A stretch of 64,000 bases of DNA from Spirosoma sp. (GCF_026391055.1 NZ_JAPLET010000030.1:248001-312000); one strand, 5' to 3'. Shown: positions 36,902-46,046, counted from the stretch's first letter. Numbers and translations are program-made. Notes: generated by a model not told the origin, from the sequence alone.

Positions 36902-37987
36902 TTAGGCCGTAGCAACGCTCACCTGGCTCATAGCCGGAACGTCCATTTTTACCGGTATCCGCTGCGTCCGGCGACGCAGTAACGCAATCGCATCTGCATC
37001 GTCGGTAAAGGTATTGTTGATATTGACCATATGCTGAGCCAATACGTCGTACTTACCGCGCATGAGCAGGAAAAACACCTGTCCAAAATCCAGACCGTCG
37101 AAGATGATGGCTCGATTCTGCGCGTATTTATCGATTGTTTTCAGGAAAAAAGTCGGGTGTTCAGTCCAGTGCATAGCAGGGCGAACATGGTGGCTGATGT
37201 GATACCCGTCATTCCAGCATTTTTTGTTGTACTTTACATTTATGCAGGTGATGCTGTTTTTGTAAGCATTTCCGGGATCTTCACCATCAACAAATGCGTG
37301 CTGCGTCCAGTTGCCGAGCATGGCAATCAGGCGGTAGATGACGAGCGGCAACAGAAACACCAACACCGTAGCAGGCCAGTTTATGAAACATAGTCCCACA
37401 CAAATGACAGCAAAGATAATCTCGCCCGTCAGGGCGCGGGTAGCTAACTTAGCCCGGTTTTTCAGCCGCAGGTAATCCAGCAGGTTCCGCACGCCAACCA
37501 CGAAGAACCGACCAAAATAAGCCAGGAAGCTCCGGTAGCTGTCACGTTGAAACGTCATTGTGCTGCTGTCATCATCTTCAAGGTTATTTTCGGGATGATG
37601 CATGCCAATGTGGTGGCTGTAATACGTTTCGGGGGTGTGTCCAAAAAAGGGTGCCAGTATCCAGGGCAGGTAGTTATTCATCCAGCCATACTCAGGCTTG
37701 AAAAACGGACGGTGACTGGTGCAGTGGAGCATCAGACCGAAGGGGCCTTTGAACCTGAAGTTGCTGATAAAAAAATGAACAGCCGCTACAGTCCACCAAA
37801 TCCAGCCGGTTACGAACGGCATAAATAGAAGAATACTCAGCGGAATAAGGGTTAGACTAATGCGAAGCGTGAGGTAGATAAAGGGCAGATCCCGTTCGTC
37901 TTTGATATAGTGAAGAAAAAAACGATCTAATCGGCTGTAATCGCGCCCCTGAAAAGTAGGGTCCTGTAGGGTGCTTAATACCTTCAT
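36902..37987 (-). CDS. Membrane fatty acid desaturase
   Basis: This 361-residue membrane protein carries the three histidine boxes of the di-iron desaturase family: HCTSH region, HHIGMHHPEN (HxxxHH) and YHISHHVRPAMHWTEH (HxxHH). Paired hydrophobic segments lie on either side. It probably desaturates acyl chains of membrane lipids; carotenoid or sphingolipid oxygenases share the same fold, so the precise substrate is open. The 5' flank contains the gnd terminator. Confidence 0.9.
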   Translation of the reverse strand: MKVLSTLQDPTFQGRDYSRLDRFFLHYIKDERDLPFIYLTLRISLTLIPLSILLFMPFVTGWIWWTVAAVHFFISNFRFKGPFGLMLHCTSHRPFFKPEYGWMNNYLPWILAPFFGHTPETYYSHHIGMHHPENNLEDDDSSTMTFQRDSYRSFLAYFGRFFVVGVRNLLDYLRLKNRAKLATRALTGEIIFAVICVGLCFINWPATVLVFLLPLVIYRLIAMLGNWTQHAFVDGEDPGNAYKNSITCINVKYNKKCWNDGYHISHHVRPAMHWTEHPTFFLKTIDKYAQNRAIIFDGLDFGQVFFLLMRGKYDVLAQHMVNINNTFTDDADAIALLRRRTQRIPVKMDVPAMSQVSVATA

Positions 37988-38033
37988 GTATAAGTACGCT
38001 GAGTTGAATTAAGATGTCTAGTAGTTATAAAAA

Positions 38034-38086
38034 AGGTTCAGGCCTTTCGATTCTCGTTCCTGGCGAACTCGAAGTGACCTGAACCT
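38034..38086 (-). terminator. Rho-independent terminator of gnd
   Basis: AGGTTCAGG/CCTGAACCT with an inner TTCGA/TCGAA stem is followed on the minus strand by TTTTTT. It lies about 60 bp after the gnd stop and before the desaturase start. Confidence 0.82.
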
Positions 38087-38146
38087 CTTCCTTTTACCAA
38101 CGAAATTACGTGAATTTAATTGGATAGTACTTTAGTAAGATAAATT

Positions 38147-39043
38147 TTATTTTTTCTCAACGGCGTGTCCGCCGAACTCGTTCCGCAGAGCCGCCACGAC
38201 TTTACCCGTAAAGGTATCGTCCTGCAAAGAACGATAGCGTGTCAGTAAAGACAGTGCAATAACGGGTGTCGGTACGCCCAGATCCAGCGCTGTTTCGAGT
38301 GTCCACCGGCCTTCGCCCGACGAGAACATGCGCCCTTTTATGGAATCGAGCTTGGGATCTTTGCTAAAGGCATTCTCGGTCAGTTCCATTAGCCAGCCAC
38401 GAATAACCGAGCCATGTCCCCACATTTTAGCAACGGCTTCGAAATCGAAGGGAAACTGACTCTTCTCTAATACCTCGAATCCTTCGGCAATAGATTGCAT
38501 CATACCGTATTCAATACCATTGTGCACCATTTTGGTGAAGTGGCCACTACCAGCCGGGCCGGTATACAGATAGCCGTCCTCCACTGAAATGTCACGAAAA
38601 ATGCTGTGCAGCGGTTCAATCACGTCCGGGTCGCCCCCAACCATAGTACAGGCACCGTTTAAGGCTCCACTAATTCCGCCACTGGTTCCGCAATCGAGGA
38701 AACCAATGCCCTTCTCTTTAAGGTAAGCATGCCGCCGGAGTGAGTCTTTGTAATGTGAGTTACCACCATCAATGATCACATCGCCCGACTGCATAACCGC
38801 TAATAACTGGTCAATCACATTATCAATCAACGGACCGGCCGGAATCATCAGCCATAATACCCGTTTTTCCGGCAGCGCATTATATAGTTCCTGCAATGTA
38901 TTTGCGCCCTGGGCTCCCTCGCCTTTGACAGCATCCACTAACGTTTCGTTAATATCGTAGCCAACAACAGTATGGCCATGATTTACCAAGTTACTAACGA
39001 GGTTAAACCCCATCTTGCCTAAACCAATAAATCCAATATTCAT
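38147..39043 (-). CDS. gnd: 6-phosphogluconate dehydrogenase (decarboxylating), short form
   Basis: The start is the ATG at 39043 (MNIGFIGLGKMGFNLVSNLV); the track start at 39052 is a TTG. The 298-residue length marks the short 6PGDH type rather than the about 470-residue form. It has the Rossmann motif GLGKMG, the signature FLDCGTSGGISGALNGACTM, the catalytic HNGIEYGMMQ region and FSSGEGRWTLE. It converts 6-phosphogluconate to ribulose 5-phosphate, reducing NAD(P). It stands alone with its own terminator; no zwf neighbour is present. Confidence 0.93.
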   Translation of the reverse strand: MNIGFIGLGKMGFNLVSNLVNHGHTVVGYDINETLVDAVKGEGAQGANTLQELYNALPEKRVLWLMIPAGPLIDNVIDQLLAVMQSGDVIIDGGNSHYKDSLRRHAYLKEKGIGFLDCGTSGGISGALNGACTMVGGDPDVIEPLHSIFRDISVEDGYLYTGPAGSGHFTKMVHNGIEYGMMQSIAEGFEVLEKSQFPFDFEAVAKMWGHGSVIRGWLMELTENAFSKDPKLDSIKGRMFSSGEGRWTLETALDLGVPTPVIALSLLTRYRSLQDDTFTGKVVAALRNEFGGHAVEKK

Positions 39044-39351
39044 AGCAATCAATAATTTGAGCGGTTAAGTTGGCGATTTTCCGGTAATGCCCTGCCCGTA
39101 TTCCACTGGGAGTCACGGCAGCAGCCGTCTTTGCAGTACGGCCAGTCGCTCAAACATTTGTTGATTGACCTGCGGGCTGTGGGCTGTAGCTATACATGTA
39201 TATACAACAAGCATATACCCCATTTGTTACCCAAATCAACATAGAAGACATATTTTATATTTAGTATACATATATGTGCCTGTTTATGCATTACTTGTAT
39301 CAAAAATAGATTCAGGCCGGTATTCTCCATAAATCAACTCATATAATAAAC
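39044..39351. other. gnd/TPR-gene divergent intergenic region
   Basis: This 308-bp gap between divergent starts is AT-rich in its right half, with alternating TA stretches (for example TATACATGTATATACA). It must contain promoters for both genes, but no TTTG/TAnnTTTG pair was seen. No coding potential or RNA structure was recognised. Confidence 0.45.
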
Positions 39352-40728
39352 ATGAGAACGTTGCACGTATCCCTTCTTTTTCTGTACCTGACTGCGCAGA
39401 TGCATTCGTCCTTTGCTCAGCCAGCGCAAACGCAAACAGCTACTGATTACTTTAACGAAGGCATTCAGAAAAGTGCCGCAAAAGATTACCCCGGTGCCTT
39501 GCAGGCCTTTACAATGTCGATTATCCAGAATCCAGAAAATGGACCGAGTTATTATAATCAGGCACTCACCAAAATCAGTTTGAATGACATTCAGGGGGCT
39601 AATCTCGATCTCGATTTAGCCATTGAATTTACCCCCGGCGATGCGAATGCGTACTTATACCGGGGCATAAACCGAACCCGCCAGGAAGACTTCCGGGGCG
39701 CTATGCAGGATTTCAACAGAGCTATTGAACTGAGCCCGAACGATGCACTATTTTATTACAACCGGGGCCTCTGCCGACTTCAGATCAACTACACAACCAC
39801 GGCACTGGCCGACTTTACCAAAGCGGTGACACTGGCACCTAGCGATGTTATGATGCTGATCGCCAGAGGAAACTGCAAAATGCAGTTGACCGATTACAAA
39901 GGGGCGCTGGCCGACTATAATCTGAGTCTCGAAAAATCGCCCAACAAACCACTGGCACTGGCAGGCCGTGGGTATGCTCGTTTTAAACTTGAAGATTACA
40001 AAAACGCAATTCTCGATTTTAACCGGGCCGTCGAATTAAGCAAAGACGATCCTGAACTGTATTACCGGCGAGGGCTGGTTAAATCCAGGCTAGGTGAATT
40101 TGAAAATGCACTTACCGATTTCGATAAAACAGTGCAACTAAATCCCAATCATTTCAGGGCGCTGTTCAGCCGTGGTTTCTGCAAGAGCCGGTTAGGCAAT
40201 GTGAAACAGGCCGTCGCCGATATCGACAAGTCCATCGAGATGGGTACGGCCAACAAAACCAACAAAGCTTATTACAGTGATTTCATTACGGCCAGTACGC
40301 TACAGTTATTCGGCTCGGTTGTTCAGGACCGCTACAAGGCCACGGAATTAGCCGACGACCGTGCGGATGCTTATCTGTTACGAGGCCTCATCCGAAACTC
40401 GGAGGGCGATAGTAAGCTGGCCCTGCAAGACCTCAACCGGGTCGTTGAACTAAGTCCAACGAATGCCGAAACGTACTTCATTCGCGGTGTTGTCCGGTCG
40501 TCGCTTGGCGATCAGAAAGGTGCCCTCATTGATTGCAATAATACCATCAAATTAAACCCGCGTCATGCCGAAGCGTATTACCTGCGGGGTATCATCCGTT
40601 TCGATTCGGGCGATGAAGCCGCAGCCTGCATTGATCTGAGCCGATCGGGCGAGTTGGGCTATTCACAGGCATACAAAATTATCAGTACCAAATGCAATGC
40701 GGCCTCCCGGCCAACAGCCATGCGCTAG
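39352..40728 (+). CDS. Exported tetratricopeptide-repeat protein
   Basis: This 458-residue protein has a signal peptide (SLLFLYLTAQMHSSFAQ) and then about ten to eleven consecutive 34-residue TPR units filling the rest (for example ALFYYNRGLCRLQINYTTTA, LYYRRGLVKSRLGEFENAL, AEAYYLRGIIRFDSGDEAAA). It is probably a periplasmic scaffold. No enzymatic domain is present. A perfect terminator hairpin separates it from the convergent VanZ gene. Confidence 0.9.
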   Translation: MRTLHVSLLFLYLTAQMHSSFAQPAQTQTATDYFNEGIQKSAAKDYPGALQAFTMSIIQNPENGPSYYNQALTKISLNDIQGANLDLDLAIEFTPGDANAYLYRGINRTRQEDFRGAMQDFNRAIELSPNDALFYYNRGLCRLQINYTTTALADFTKAVTLAPSDVMMLIARGNCKMQLTDYKGALADYNLSLEKSPNKPLALAGRGYARFKLEDYKNAILDFNRAVELSKDDPELYYRRGLVKSRLGEFENALTDFDKTVQLNPNHFRALFSRGFCKSRLGNVKQAVADIDKSIEMGTANKTNKAYYSDFITASTLQLFGSVVQDRYKATELADDRADAYLLRGLIRNSEGDSKLALQDLNRVVELSPTNAETYFIRGVVRSSLGDQKGALIDCNNTIKLNPRHAEAYYLRGIIRFDSGDEAAACIDLSRSGELGYSQAYKIISTKCNAASRPTAMR

Positions 40729-40744
40729 CGATGGTTTATCGATA

Positions 40745-40778
40745 AAGGGCCTGACGTGTCTCGCAACGTCAGGCCCTT
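40745..40778. terminator. Bidirectional terminator hairpin
   Basis: AAGGGCCTGACGT and ACGTCAGGCCCTT form a perfect 13-bp stem with an 8-nt loop. It lies 16 bp after the TPR gene and 23 bp before the VanZ stop, so it can serve both strands. Confidence 0.85.
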
Positions 40779-40801
40779 ACCTGCTTGACTCCGATCAGCG
40801 A

Positions 40802-41158
40802 TCAATACTCGATCTTCACCATTTTCTGAACGACGGGGGCCAGCAACAAGCCGATAATGACACCAACAAAATCGGCAGCCAGATCCATCCAGTCTCCGCT
40901 GCGGTTGATGGGTAACACGTATTGAAGCACTTCGATCAACGCCCCAAAAAGCAGACCCGCCACCATTACCGTAATGAACGGAAAACCGGTCATACGCCAG
41001 AGTATGGCAAAAAGGGCAAAGATCGATAAGTGCTGCCCTTTGTCATTCCAGGTCAATAGCTCATCCGGCAAGTCAGAATGCGGTGTTAAGCAGCCGATAA
41101 GCATTATGATCGTCCAGGCAATGGCCATCCATCGCACTAAAATCGGAGTAATTTTCAT
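40802..41158 (-). CDS. VanZ-family membrane protein
   Basis: This 118-residue protein has about four membrane segments and the VanZ-like pattern: an N-terminal helix ending in a short outside loop (LTPHSDLPDELLTWNDKGQH), then IFALFAILWR and the Asp-containing DWMDLAADFVGVIIGL. Small VanZ proteins are of uncertain function in Bacteroidota. Its ATG overlaps the gldF stop by 1 nt, so it is translationally coupled. It is the last gene of the minus-strand run starting at sprA. Confidence 0.87.
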   Translation of the reverse strand: MKITPILVRWMAIAWTIIMLIGCLTPHSDLPDELLTWNDKGQHLSIFALFAILWRMTGFPFITVMVAGLLFGALIEVLQYVLPINRSGDWMDLAADFVGVIIGLLLAPVVQKMVKIEY

Positions 41159-41880
41159 CAGGTTGATTTCAGCCTGTTGGCCGTGAGAAGAAGAAAAAGT
41201 ATAACAAGACTGAGCAAATACACAACGTTTCGGGTGTCGATAATTCCCCGGCCCAGCGCCCGGTACTGTTCATCCAGTGCGAAGAGCGATAAATAGTACG
41301 AAAGCCCGCCGAGCAGGGTCAGACCCGCCAGGGCACTGAGGCCAACATAAAGCAAAAAGCAGAAGAAAACCCCCAGTACAAAGGCCACTACCTGGTTATC
41401 GTTGAGCGAAGAAGCCCATAAGCCAATGGCGACAAATACGCCCGCCAGCAACACTAGACCTACATACGACCCAAATACGCCCGCCGAGTCGATATTACCA
41501 ATGGGCGAACCAAGCTGGTACAGCGTTATGTAATACAGTATCGTGGGGACCAGCGTAACTACAACAAGCAGCCAGCTCGCCAGAAACTTGCCGCCTACCA
41601 CACCCCATCGGCTGACGGGCTTGGTCAACAACCATTCGAGGGTACCCGCCCGCACTTCATCGGCAATGGAGCGCATAGTAATGGCAGGCACCAGAAATAG
41701 CATGACATAGGGCGTCAGGTTAAAAAAAGTACCCATATCGGCATACCCATTCTCCAGCAAACTCGTATCCGGAAACACCCAGAGCAATAGCCCTACGGCT
41801 GTCAGAAATACGCCCATGATAATGTAGGCGATTGGCGACGAGAAGAATTGGTTGACCTCTTTACGAAAAATAGCCAGCAC
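41158..41880 (-). CDS. gldF: Gliding-motility-type ABC transporter permease GldF
   Basis: This 240-residue protein has six predicted membrane segments and the GldF/ABC-2 permease pattern: MLAIFRKEVNQFFSSPIAYI at the start and SIADEVRAGTLEWLLTKPVSRW in the cytoplasmic loop. GldF works with GldG and the ATPase GldA. Neither partner is adjacent here; instead it overlaps a VanZ gene downstream and follows two DUF4199 genes. Sharing the strand run with sprA fits a gliding/T9SS context. Confidence 0.9.
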   Translation of the reverse strand: MLAIFRKEVNQFFSSPIAYIIMGVFLTAVGLLLWVFPDTSLLENGYADMGTFFNLTPYVMLFLVPAITMRSIADEVRAGTLEWLLTKPVSRWGVVGGKFLASWLLVVVTLVPTILYYITLYQLGSPIGNIDSAGVFGSYVGLVLLAGVFVAIGLWASSLNDNQVVAFVLGVFFCFLLYVGLSALAGLTLLGGLSYYLSLFALDEQYRALGRGIIDTRNVVYLLSLVILFLLLTANRLKST

Positions 41881-41928
41881 GGACAGAACTCGGTTTACGG
41901 TTCACCACAAAAACAGGTACACAAGTAC

Positions 41929-42450
41929 TTAGTCAAACGGATTTGCTTTGTTCCGGCGTATAAACGCGGCCACAATCAGCGACAAGAGAAAGCCAACGAT
42001 TAACGTGCCAAACACCCCGGCAATAAACGTAAATCCCGGCGACTGTAGCTTCTCCGACCATTCCATAGCCTGATCAATGGCTTCATCAGACATGTTTCCT
42101 TGTTCTTCCAGCTTCTCGCGGGCTTTTTCCATAGCCCGTTGCTGTACCGTTGGATCAATGAATACATTATAGAAGGTCGTAAAAGCCGAAGAGAGTATCC
42201 CGCCTATGGCAGAGGTAAGTGCCCCAAGGCCAAGCCCTTCGCCGTAGGCCATATAGCCGCCGTTTAACGACCTGAACTCCCGCATCGAAAGAATCAGGAA
42301 GGCAACCATTGCCCCTAAAGTCAGTCCGCTGAACAACGGATTGGTCGTCTGGTCGGTGAGGTACATAACCAGCGTAATAGCCATCAGTACGAGGCCAAAG
42401 ATAACGCCCCATTTCAGGGCTACACGAGCGGTAGACGGTTGTTCATTCAT
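41929..42450 (-). CDS. DUF4199-family membrane protein
   Basis: This 173-residue protein has four hydrophobic segments (WGVIFGLVLMAITLVMYL, LTLGAMVAFLILSM, ALTSAIGGILSSAFTTFYNVF and TLIVGFLLSLIVAAF). The segment EFRSLNGGYMAYGEGLGLG is typical of DUF4199. The extended charged loop (RAMEKAREKLEEQGNMSDEAI) lies between helices 3 and 4. It is the second of two adjacent paralogues, 16 bp behind the first. Function is unknown. Confidence 0.83.
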   Translation of the reverse strand: MNEQPSTARVALKWGVIFGLVLMAITLVMYLTDQTTNPLFSGLTLGAMVAFLILSMREFRSLNGGYMAYGEGLGLGALTSAIGGILSSAFTTFYNVFIDPTVQQRAMEKAREKLEEQGNMSDEAIDQAMEWSEKLQSPGFTFIAGVFGTLIVGFLLSLIVAAFIRRNKANPFD

Positions 42451-42465
42451 AGTTACAAGTCGATT

Positions 42466-43017
42466 TTACTGCATGATGCTGTAATCCTGCTTCCGAAAAA
42501 TAAGCGAAATGATCAGAACGGGCAGTACGGCTAGTGCTGTTTTTTTGGTAAGTTCGTCGGGCAGCAATACACCCGGCTGCATGGTCGATACTTTTTCCCA
42601 CTGCTGGGCAAACGTTTCAGGGCCAAACTGATCGGTAATCTGCTTCTTGCCTTCCAGCAAAAGCTTTTTTGAATTTGTCACATACTCGGCAAAAACGCCC
42701 GGATCGATCTGGGTCACAAACAGGTAAATAAGCCAGCCCGTTACCAGGGCAGCTATCGTATTGAGAACATAACCAATGGTTAAGCCTTCCCATAAATGAA
42801 GCCGCCCCTGACCAATGTGCTTTCGGTAATACCAGACGGTGGCAATCATTACGATGATGTGAATCCCGTAATCAAGGACGCGGATATTCCCGAGCGCCGG
42901 TACGCCAATGGCATACAGACCCAGAAAATAAAGAAAGCAAAGAACCCCCGTAGCCAGCCCGGCAAGAAGCGGAAACTTTAATAGCGGATGCCCAAAATAA
43001 TTGAGGATACTTTTCAT
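42466..43017 (-). CDS. DUF4199-family membrane protein (paralogue)
   Basis: This 183-residue protein resembles the next gene: four membrane segments, HLWEGLTIGYVLNTIAALVTG in the middle and a charged loop (YVTNSKKLLLEGKKQITDQFG) before the last helix. It overlaps the stop of the dihydroorotase-like gene by 4 nt, so it is translationally coupled to it. The DHOase-DUF4199 arrangement recurs in Bacteroidota, but no function is established. Confidence 0.82.
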   Translation of the reverse strand: MKSILNYFGHPLLKFPLLAGLATGVLCFLYFLGLYAIGVPALGNIRVLDYGIHIIVMIATVWYYRKHIGQGRLHLWEGLTIGYVLNTIAALVTGWLIYLFVTQIDPGVFAEYVTNSKKLLLEGKKQITDQFGPETFAQQWEKVSTMQPGVLLPDELTKKTALAVLPVLIISLIFRKQDYSIMQ

Positions 43018-44318
43018 AAGGTAGTCGTCAATTGGCCGCGATGCACCGTGCCGATTACGCGGCCCGTGAGCGTTTGGCCCAGAAATGGTGAGTTTTTCGA
43101 TTTAGAGAACGTACGATCGTACGTCCAGCTACCCGCGGGGTCGAAGAGCGTCAGGGTGGCTGGTTGCCCCTCAGCAATGGCCGTTACCGGAAGGCGTAGT
43201 ATCTGCCGGGGCCGGGTAGTCAGCTTCTCGATAAGTTGCGGTAAAGGCAAATCCTGATTGTGCATGATCGCATTGGAAAAAACCGTTTCCAGACCGATAA
43301 TACCGAAATCGGCCTGGTCGAATTCCAGGTTTTTGCATTCCGGATCGTGGGGCGTATGGTCTGATACAATCGCATCGATGGTGCCGTCTTTCAGGCCGTC
43401 CCATAACGCACGCACATCGGCCACCGAGCGGAATGGCGGGTTTACTTTCAGATTTGTGTCGAAGCTCGACAGGGCCGAATCGTCAAAAACCAGTTGATGG
43501 GCCGCCACGTCGCAACTCACCGGGCTCCCTTTCGCTTTGGCCTGCCGGATCAACTCTACCGACCGGCCCGTTGAAATAGTCGAGAAGTGTAATGCGGGAG
43601 AAAATCCGTGTTCTGATTCGTGGGGTTCCGTCTGTCCTGCACCCACATAATCCAGCAGCCGCAAATCGCGCTCAATCATCAGCTCTTCGGCCAGCGCAGG
43701 TATGCCTTTCAGGCCGAGCAATGTGCTCTGAATGCCCTCGTGCATCTGTCCGAAACGCGTCAGCAGGGTTTCTTCCGGGCGGTTCATGAGCAGACCATTG
43801 ACCGGCTGTAAGTACTGAAGTGTTTTAAGCAGCAGATCGGGGTTCTGAAGCGGGTGATTTCCATCCGAAAACGCAACGGCACCTGCATGGTGCAGGTCGA
43901 GCATTTCCGTAAAATCTTCACCAGCGGCTTTTTTTGTGACAGCGGCAATGACGTGTACCCGTACCGGCTGCCCCTCGGCCATCCGCTGAATATAGCCCAG
44001 TGTCCCCTTGGCATCCACAACGGGCTGCGTGTTGGGCAGTACGGCAATATCGGTGAATCCACCGGCAGCTGCGGCCCGGCACACGCTGGTCAGGTCTTCT
44101 TTGTGTTCGTAACCGGGGTCCTGGGTCAGCACGCGCATATCGACCCAACCGAGGGAGACGTGAAGATTATCGGCTTCAACGACCCGGACATTCGCGTCGA
44201 CGGGCAAGTTGTTGCCAATCTGACGAATCAGGCCATTATCAACCAGAATATCACATACCTGTCCATCGAACGATGAAGCAGCATCAACAATACGGGCAGA
44301 ACGAATCAGGAGTTGCAT
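43014..44318 (-). CDS. Dihydroorotase homologue, probably non-catalytic
   Basis: This 434-residue amidohydrolase-fold protein follows dihydroorotase along its whole length: DPGYEHKEDLTSVCRAAAAGGFTDIAVLPNTQPV, GAVAFSDGNHPLQNPDLL, HFSTISTGRSVELIRQAK and the late SDHTPHDPECKNLEF with its Asp. Key metal ligands are missing: the usual DxHxH reads VDMRVLTQDPG, and the HxED site reads MNRPEETLL. It is therefore unlikely to hydrolyse dihydroorotate alone and is probably a structural or regulatory paralogue, like the PyrC' chains paired with aspartate carbamoyltransferase. A true pyrC should exist elsewhere. It heads a coupled DHOase-DUF4199-DUF4199-gldF-vanZ run. Confidence 0.88.
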   Translation of the reverse strand: MQLLIRSARIVDAASSFDGQVCDILVDNGLIRQIGNNLPVDANVRVVEADNLHVSLGWVDMRVLTQDPGYEHKEDLTSVCRAAAAGGFTDIAVLPNTQPVVDAKGTLGYIQRMAEGQPVRVHVIAAVTKKAAGEDFTEMLDLHHAGAVAFSDGNHPLQNPDLLLKTLQYLQPVNGLLMNRPEETLLTRFGQMHEGIQSTLLGLKGIPALAEELMIERDLRLLDYVGAGQTEPHESEHGFSPALHFSTISTGRSVELIRQAKAKGSPVSCDVAAHQLVFDDSALSSFDTNLKVNPPFRSVADVRALWDGLKDGTIDAIVSDHTPHDPECKNLEFDQADFGIIGLETVFSNAIMHNQDLPLPQLIEKLTTRPRQILRLPVTAIAEGQPATLTLFDPAGSWTYDRTFSKSKNSPFLGQTLTGRVIGTVHRGQLTTTL

Positions 44319-44371
44319 GAGTGACGTCCCGGCTGTTTTCGGGGGCAGGGGCCGGGTAAAAATGATTGTTT

Positions 44372-44397
44372 AAAAAAAAGGCCCCTTGCGGAGCCTT
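44372..44397 (-). terminator. Rho-independent terminator of gcvH
   Basis: AAGGC..CC/GG..GCCTT forms an interrupted stem with loop TTGC, and on the minus strand it runs into eight T residues. It lies 20 bp downstream of the gcvH stop and before the dihydroorotase-like start. Confidence 0.75.
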
Positions 44398-44417
44398 CTG
44401 GAGTTCAATGCGGTAAA

Positions 44418-44801
44418 TCAGGCACCAACCAATTCCCGATAAGCATCGGCGGTTAGCAAGCCGTCCTGTTGCGACGCATCGGCGGGTTTCAGGCGGATAA
44501 TCCAGCCTTCACCATATGGGTCGCTATTAAGCAGTTCCGGCGATTTTTCGATGGCCGGATTCAGCTCAAGGATCTCTCCCTCTACCGGCAGAAACAGATC
44601 TGATACAGTTTTAACAGCCTCAACCGCACCAAAAACCTCACCTTTCGGTAACGACTGACCAACGGTCGCAACATCAATGAAGATAATATCACCCAGTTCG
44701 TGTTGTGCGAATTCGGTAATACCAATTACGGCCGTACCGTCCTCTTCTATCCGAATCCATTCGTGATCCTCCGTATAGCTTAGTTCTGCAGGAAAATTCA
44801 T
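44418..44801 (-). CDS. gcvH: Glycine cleavage system H protein
   Basis: This 127-residue protein is the lipoyl carrier of the glycine cleavage complex, shuttling the methylamine group between the P, T and L proteins. The lipoylated lysine is Lys64 in [16 protein letters not shown]. The N-terminal [21 protein letters not shown] and the C-terminal [15 protein letters not shown] are standard. gcvP and gcvT are not in the window. gcvH near sprA is, as I recall, a common Bacteroidota arrangement. Confidence 0.97.
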   Translation of the reverse strand: MNFPAELSYTEDHEWIRIEEDGTAVIGITEFAQHELGDIIFIDVATVGQSLPKGEVFGAVEAVKTVSDLFLPVEGEILELNPAIEKSPELLNSDPYGEGWIIRLKPADASQQDGLLTADAYRELVGA

Positions 44802-44860
44802 TGTAGGGAAATTGATTTATGGCCGCAAAATACGACAGATGAGGGCGTATTTGCAAGCGA

Positions 44861-44886
44861 TACCGGCCAGAACGTCCTGGCCGGTA
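44861..44886. terminator. Hairpin TACCGGCCAG...CTGGCCGGTA
   Basis: A perfect 10-bp stem with a 6-nt loop lies 22 bp downstream of the aldo/keto reductase stop, between it and gcvH. It has no T-tract, so its termination strength is uncertain. Confidence 0.55.
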
Positions 44887-44908
44887 ATGGGAATTTACTG
44901 CTAGTCAA

Positions 44909-45985
44909 CTATTTGGCAGCTACCGCTGATTGGTTCGGGGAGAAATTAGCTGCCCCCAGCCGGTCGTTGCCCTGCCGCTCGATCATCCATTGCGGGTATG
45001 GTTTTGGCTTAGCACTCACTTCGTCAAGTTGCTGAAGTTGCTCTGTGGTTAAGCGTATGTCAACCGCTTTGATGTTATCCAGAAGCTGGTCGGTATTCTT
45101 AGCCCCTATAATTACACTCGTAACGCCAGCTTTGGCCAGCACCCAGGCCAGCGCAATCCGGGCGACCGATACCCCCGATCCGTCTTCACGGTGCGCTTCG
45201 GCAATGGACTGCATCACCTCAATAATGTCGTAGGCATGCTCCTGATTAACGGGCGGGAAGTCGAAGTTGAGCCGCCGTGACCCGTCCTCCGGTTTATTAT
45301 TCCGGGTGTACTTACCCGACAGAAAACCACCCGCCAGTGGGCTCCATGGCAAAATTGCCATCTGCTGATCCTGCACCATCGGTACAATCTCGTTTTCGAG
45401 GTCGCGACCAGCAATGGAATAGTAATTCTGGGTAGAAATAAACTTCGTCCAGCCGTGCTTATCGGCAATACCGTTGGCTTTCATGACCTGCCAGGCCGCT
45501 AGGTTCGAACAGCCAATGTAGCGCACCTTGCCGCTCCGGACTACATCTTCCAGCCCGCGCATGGTCTCTTCGAGGGGTGTGATGGGGTCAAATCCATGAA
45601 TCTGGTACAGGTCGACATGGTCCAGTTGCAGGCGTTTGAGGCTATCCTCTATCTGCTGCATAATTTGCAAACGGCCCAGGCCAACCTGATTTTTCCCTTC
45701 GCCCATGCGGCCCCGCACTTTCGTGGCAATCACGAGTTCGCTGCGCGACAGACCCAGCGATTTGATCGACTGCCCGAGTAGCCGTTCCGACTCACCGAAA
45801 GAGTACACGTTGGCGGTGTCGATAAAGTTGATGCCGTTATCAACAGCGGTTTTCACAATCTCGTTGACGGCATCCTGCTGGAGTTCGCCCATGGCTTTCC
45901 AGTAGCCATTGCCGCCAAAAGTCATAGTGCCGAGACAGATTTCGGAGACGAGTACGCCGGTACTGCCAAGTTGGTTGTATTTCAT
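44909..45985 (-). CDS. Aldo/keto reductase
   Basis: This 358-residue TIM-barrel oxidoreductase has the AKR catalytic tetrad context: FIDTANVYSFGESERLLG (Asp and Tyr), LVIATKVRG (Lys), VDLYQIHGFDP (His), and the NADPH-binding IIGAKNTDQLLDN near the C-terminus. It reduces or oxidises carbonyl compounds; the substrate is not predictable. It lies between sprA and gcvH on the same strand, with 61 bp to sprA. A second AKR occurs at 58253-59239. Confidence 0.93.
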   Translation of the reverse strand: MKYNQLGSTGVLVSEICLGTMTFGGNGYWKAMGELQQDAVNEIVKTAVDNGINFIDTANVYSFGESERLLGQSIKSLGLSRSELVIATKVRGRMGEGKNQVGLGRLQIMQQIEDSLKRLQLDHVDLYQIHGFDPITPLEETMRGLEDVVRSGKVRYIGCSNLAAWQVMKANGIADKHGWTKFISTQNYYSIAGRDLENEIVPMVQDQQMAILPWSPLAGGFLSGKYTRNNKPEDGSRRLNFDFPPVNQEHAYDIIEVMQSIAEAHREDGSGVSVARIALAWVLAKAGVTSVIIGAKNTDQLLDNIKAVDIRLTTEQLQQLDEVSAKPKPYPQWMIERQGNDRLGAANFSPNQSAVAAK

Positions 45986-46046
45986 AATTGTTTGCTAAGT
46001 AGTTGGTAAGTCAACTGGTGCATGAGGGCGATTGTTGACAATCTTC

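Noticed and set aside
39181-39300. TA-rich alternating stretch resembling an attachment site or operator
   Set aside because: No clear dyad of a known regulator, no integrase and no duplicated flank were found.
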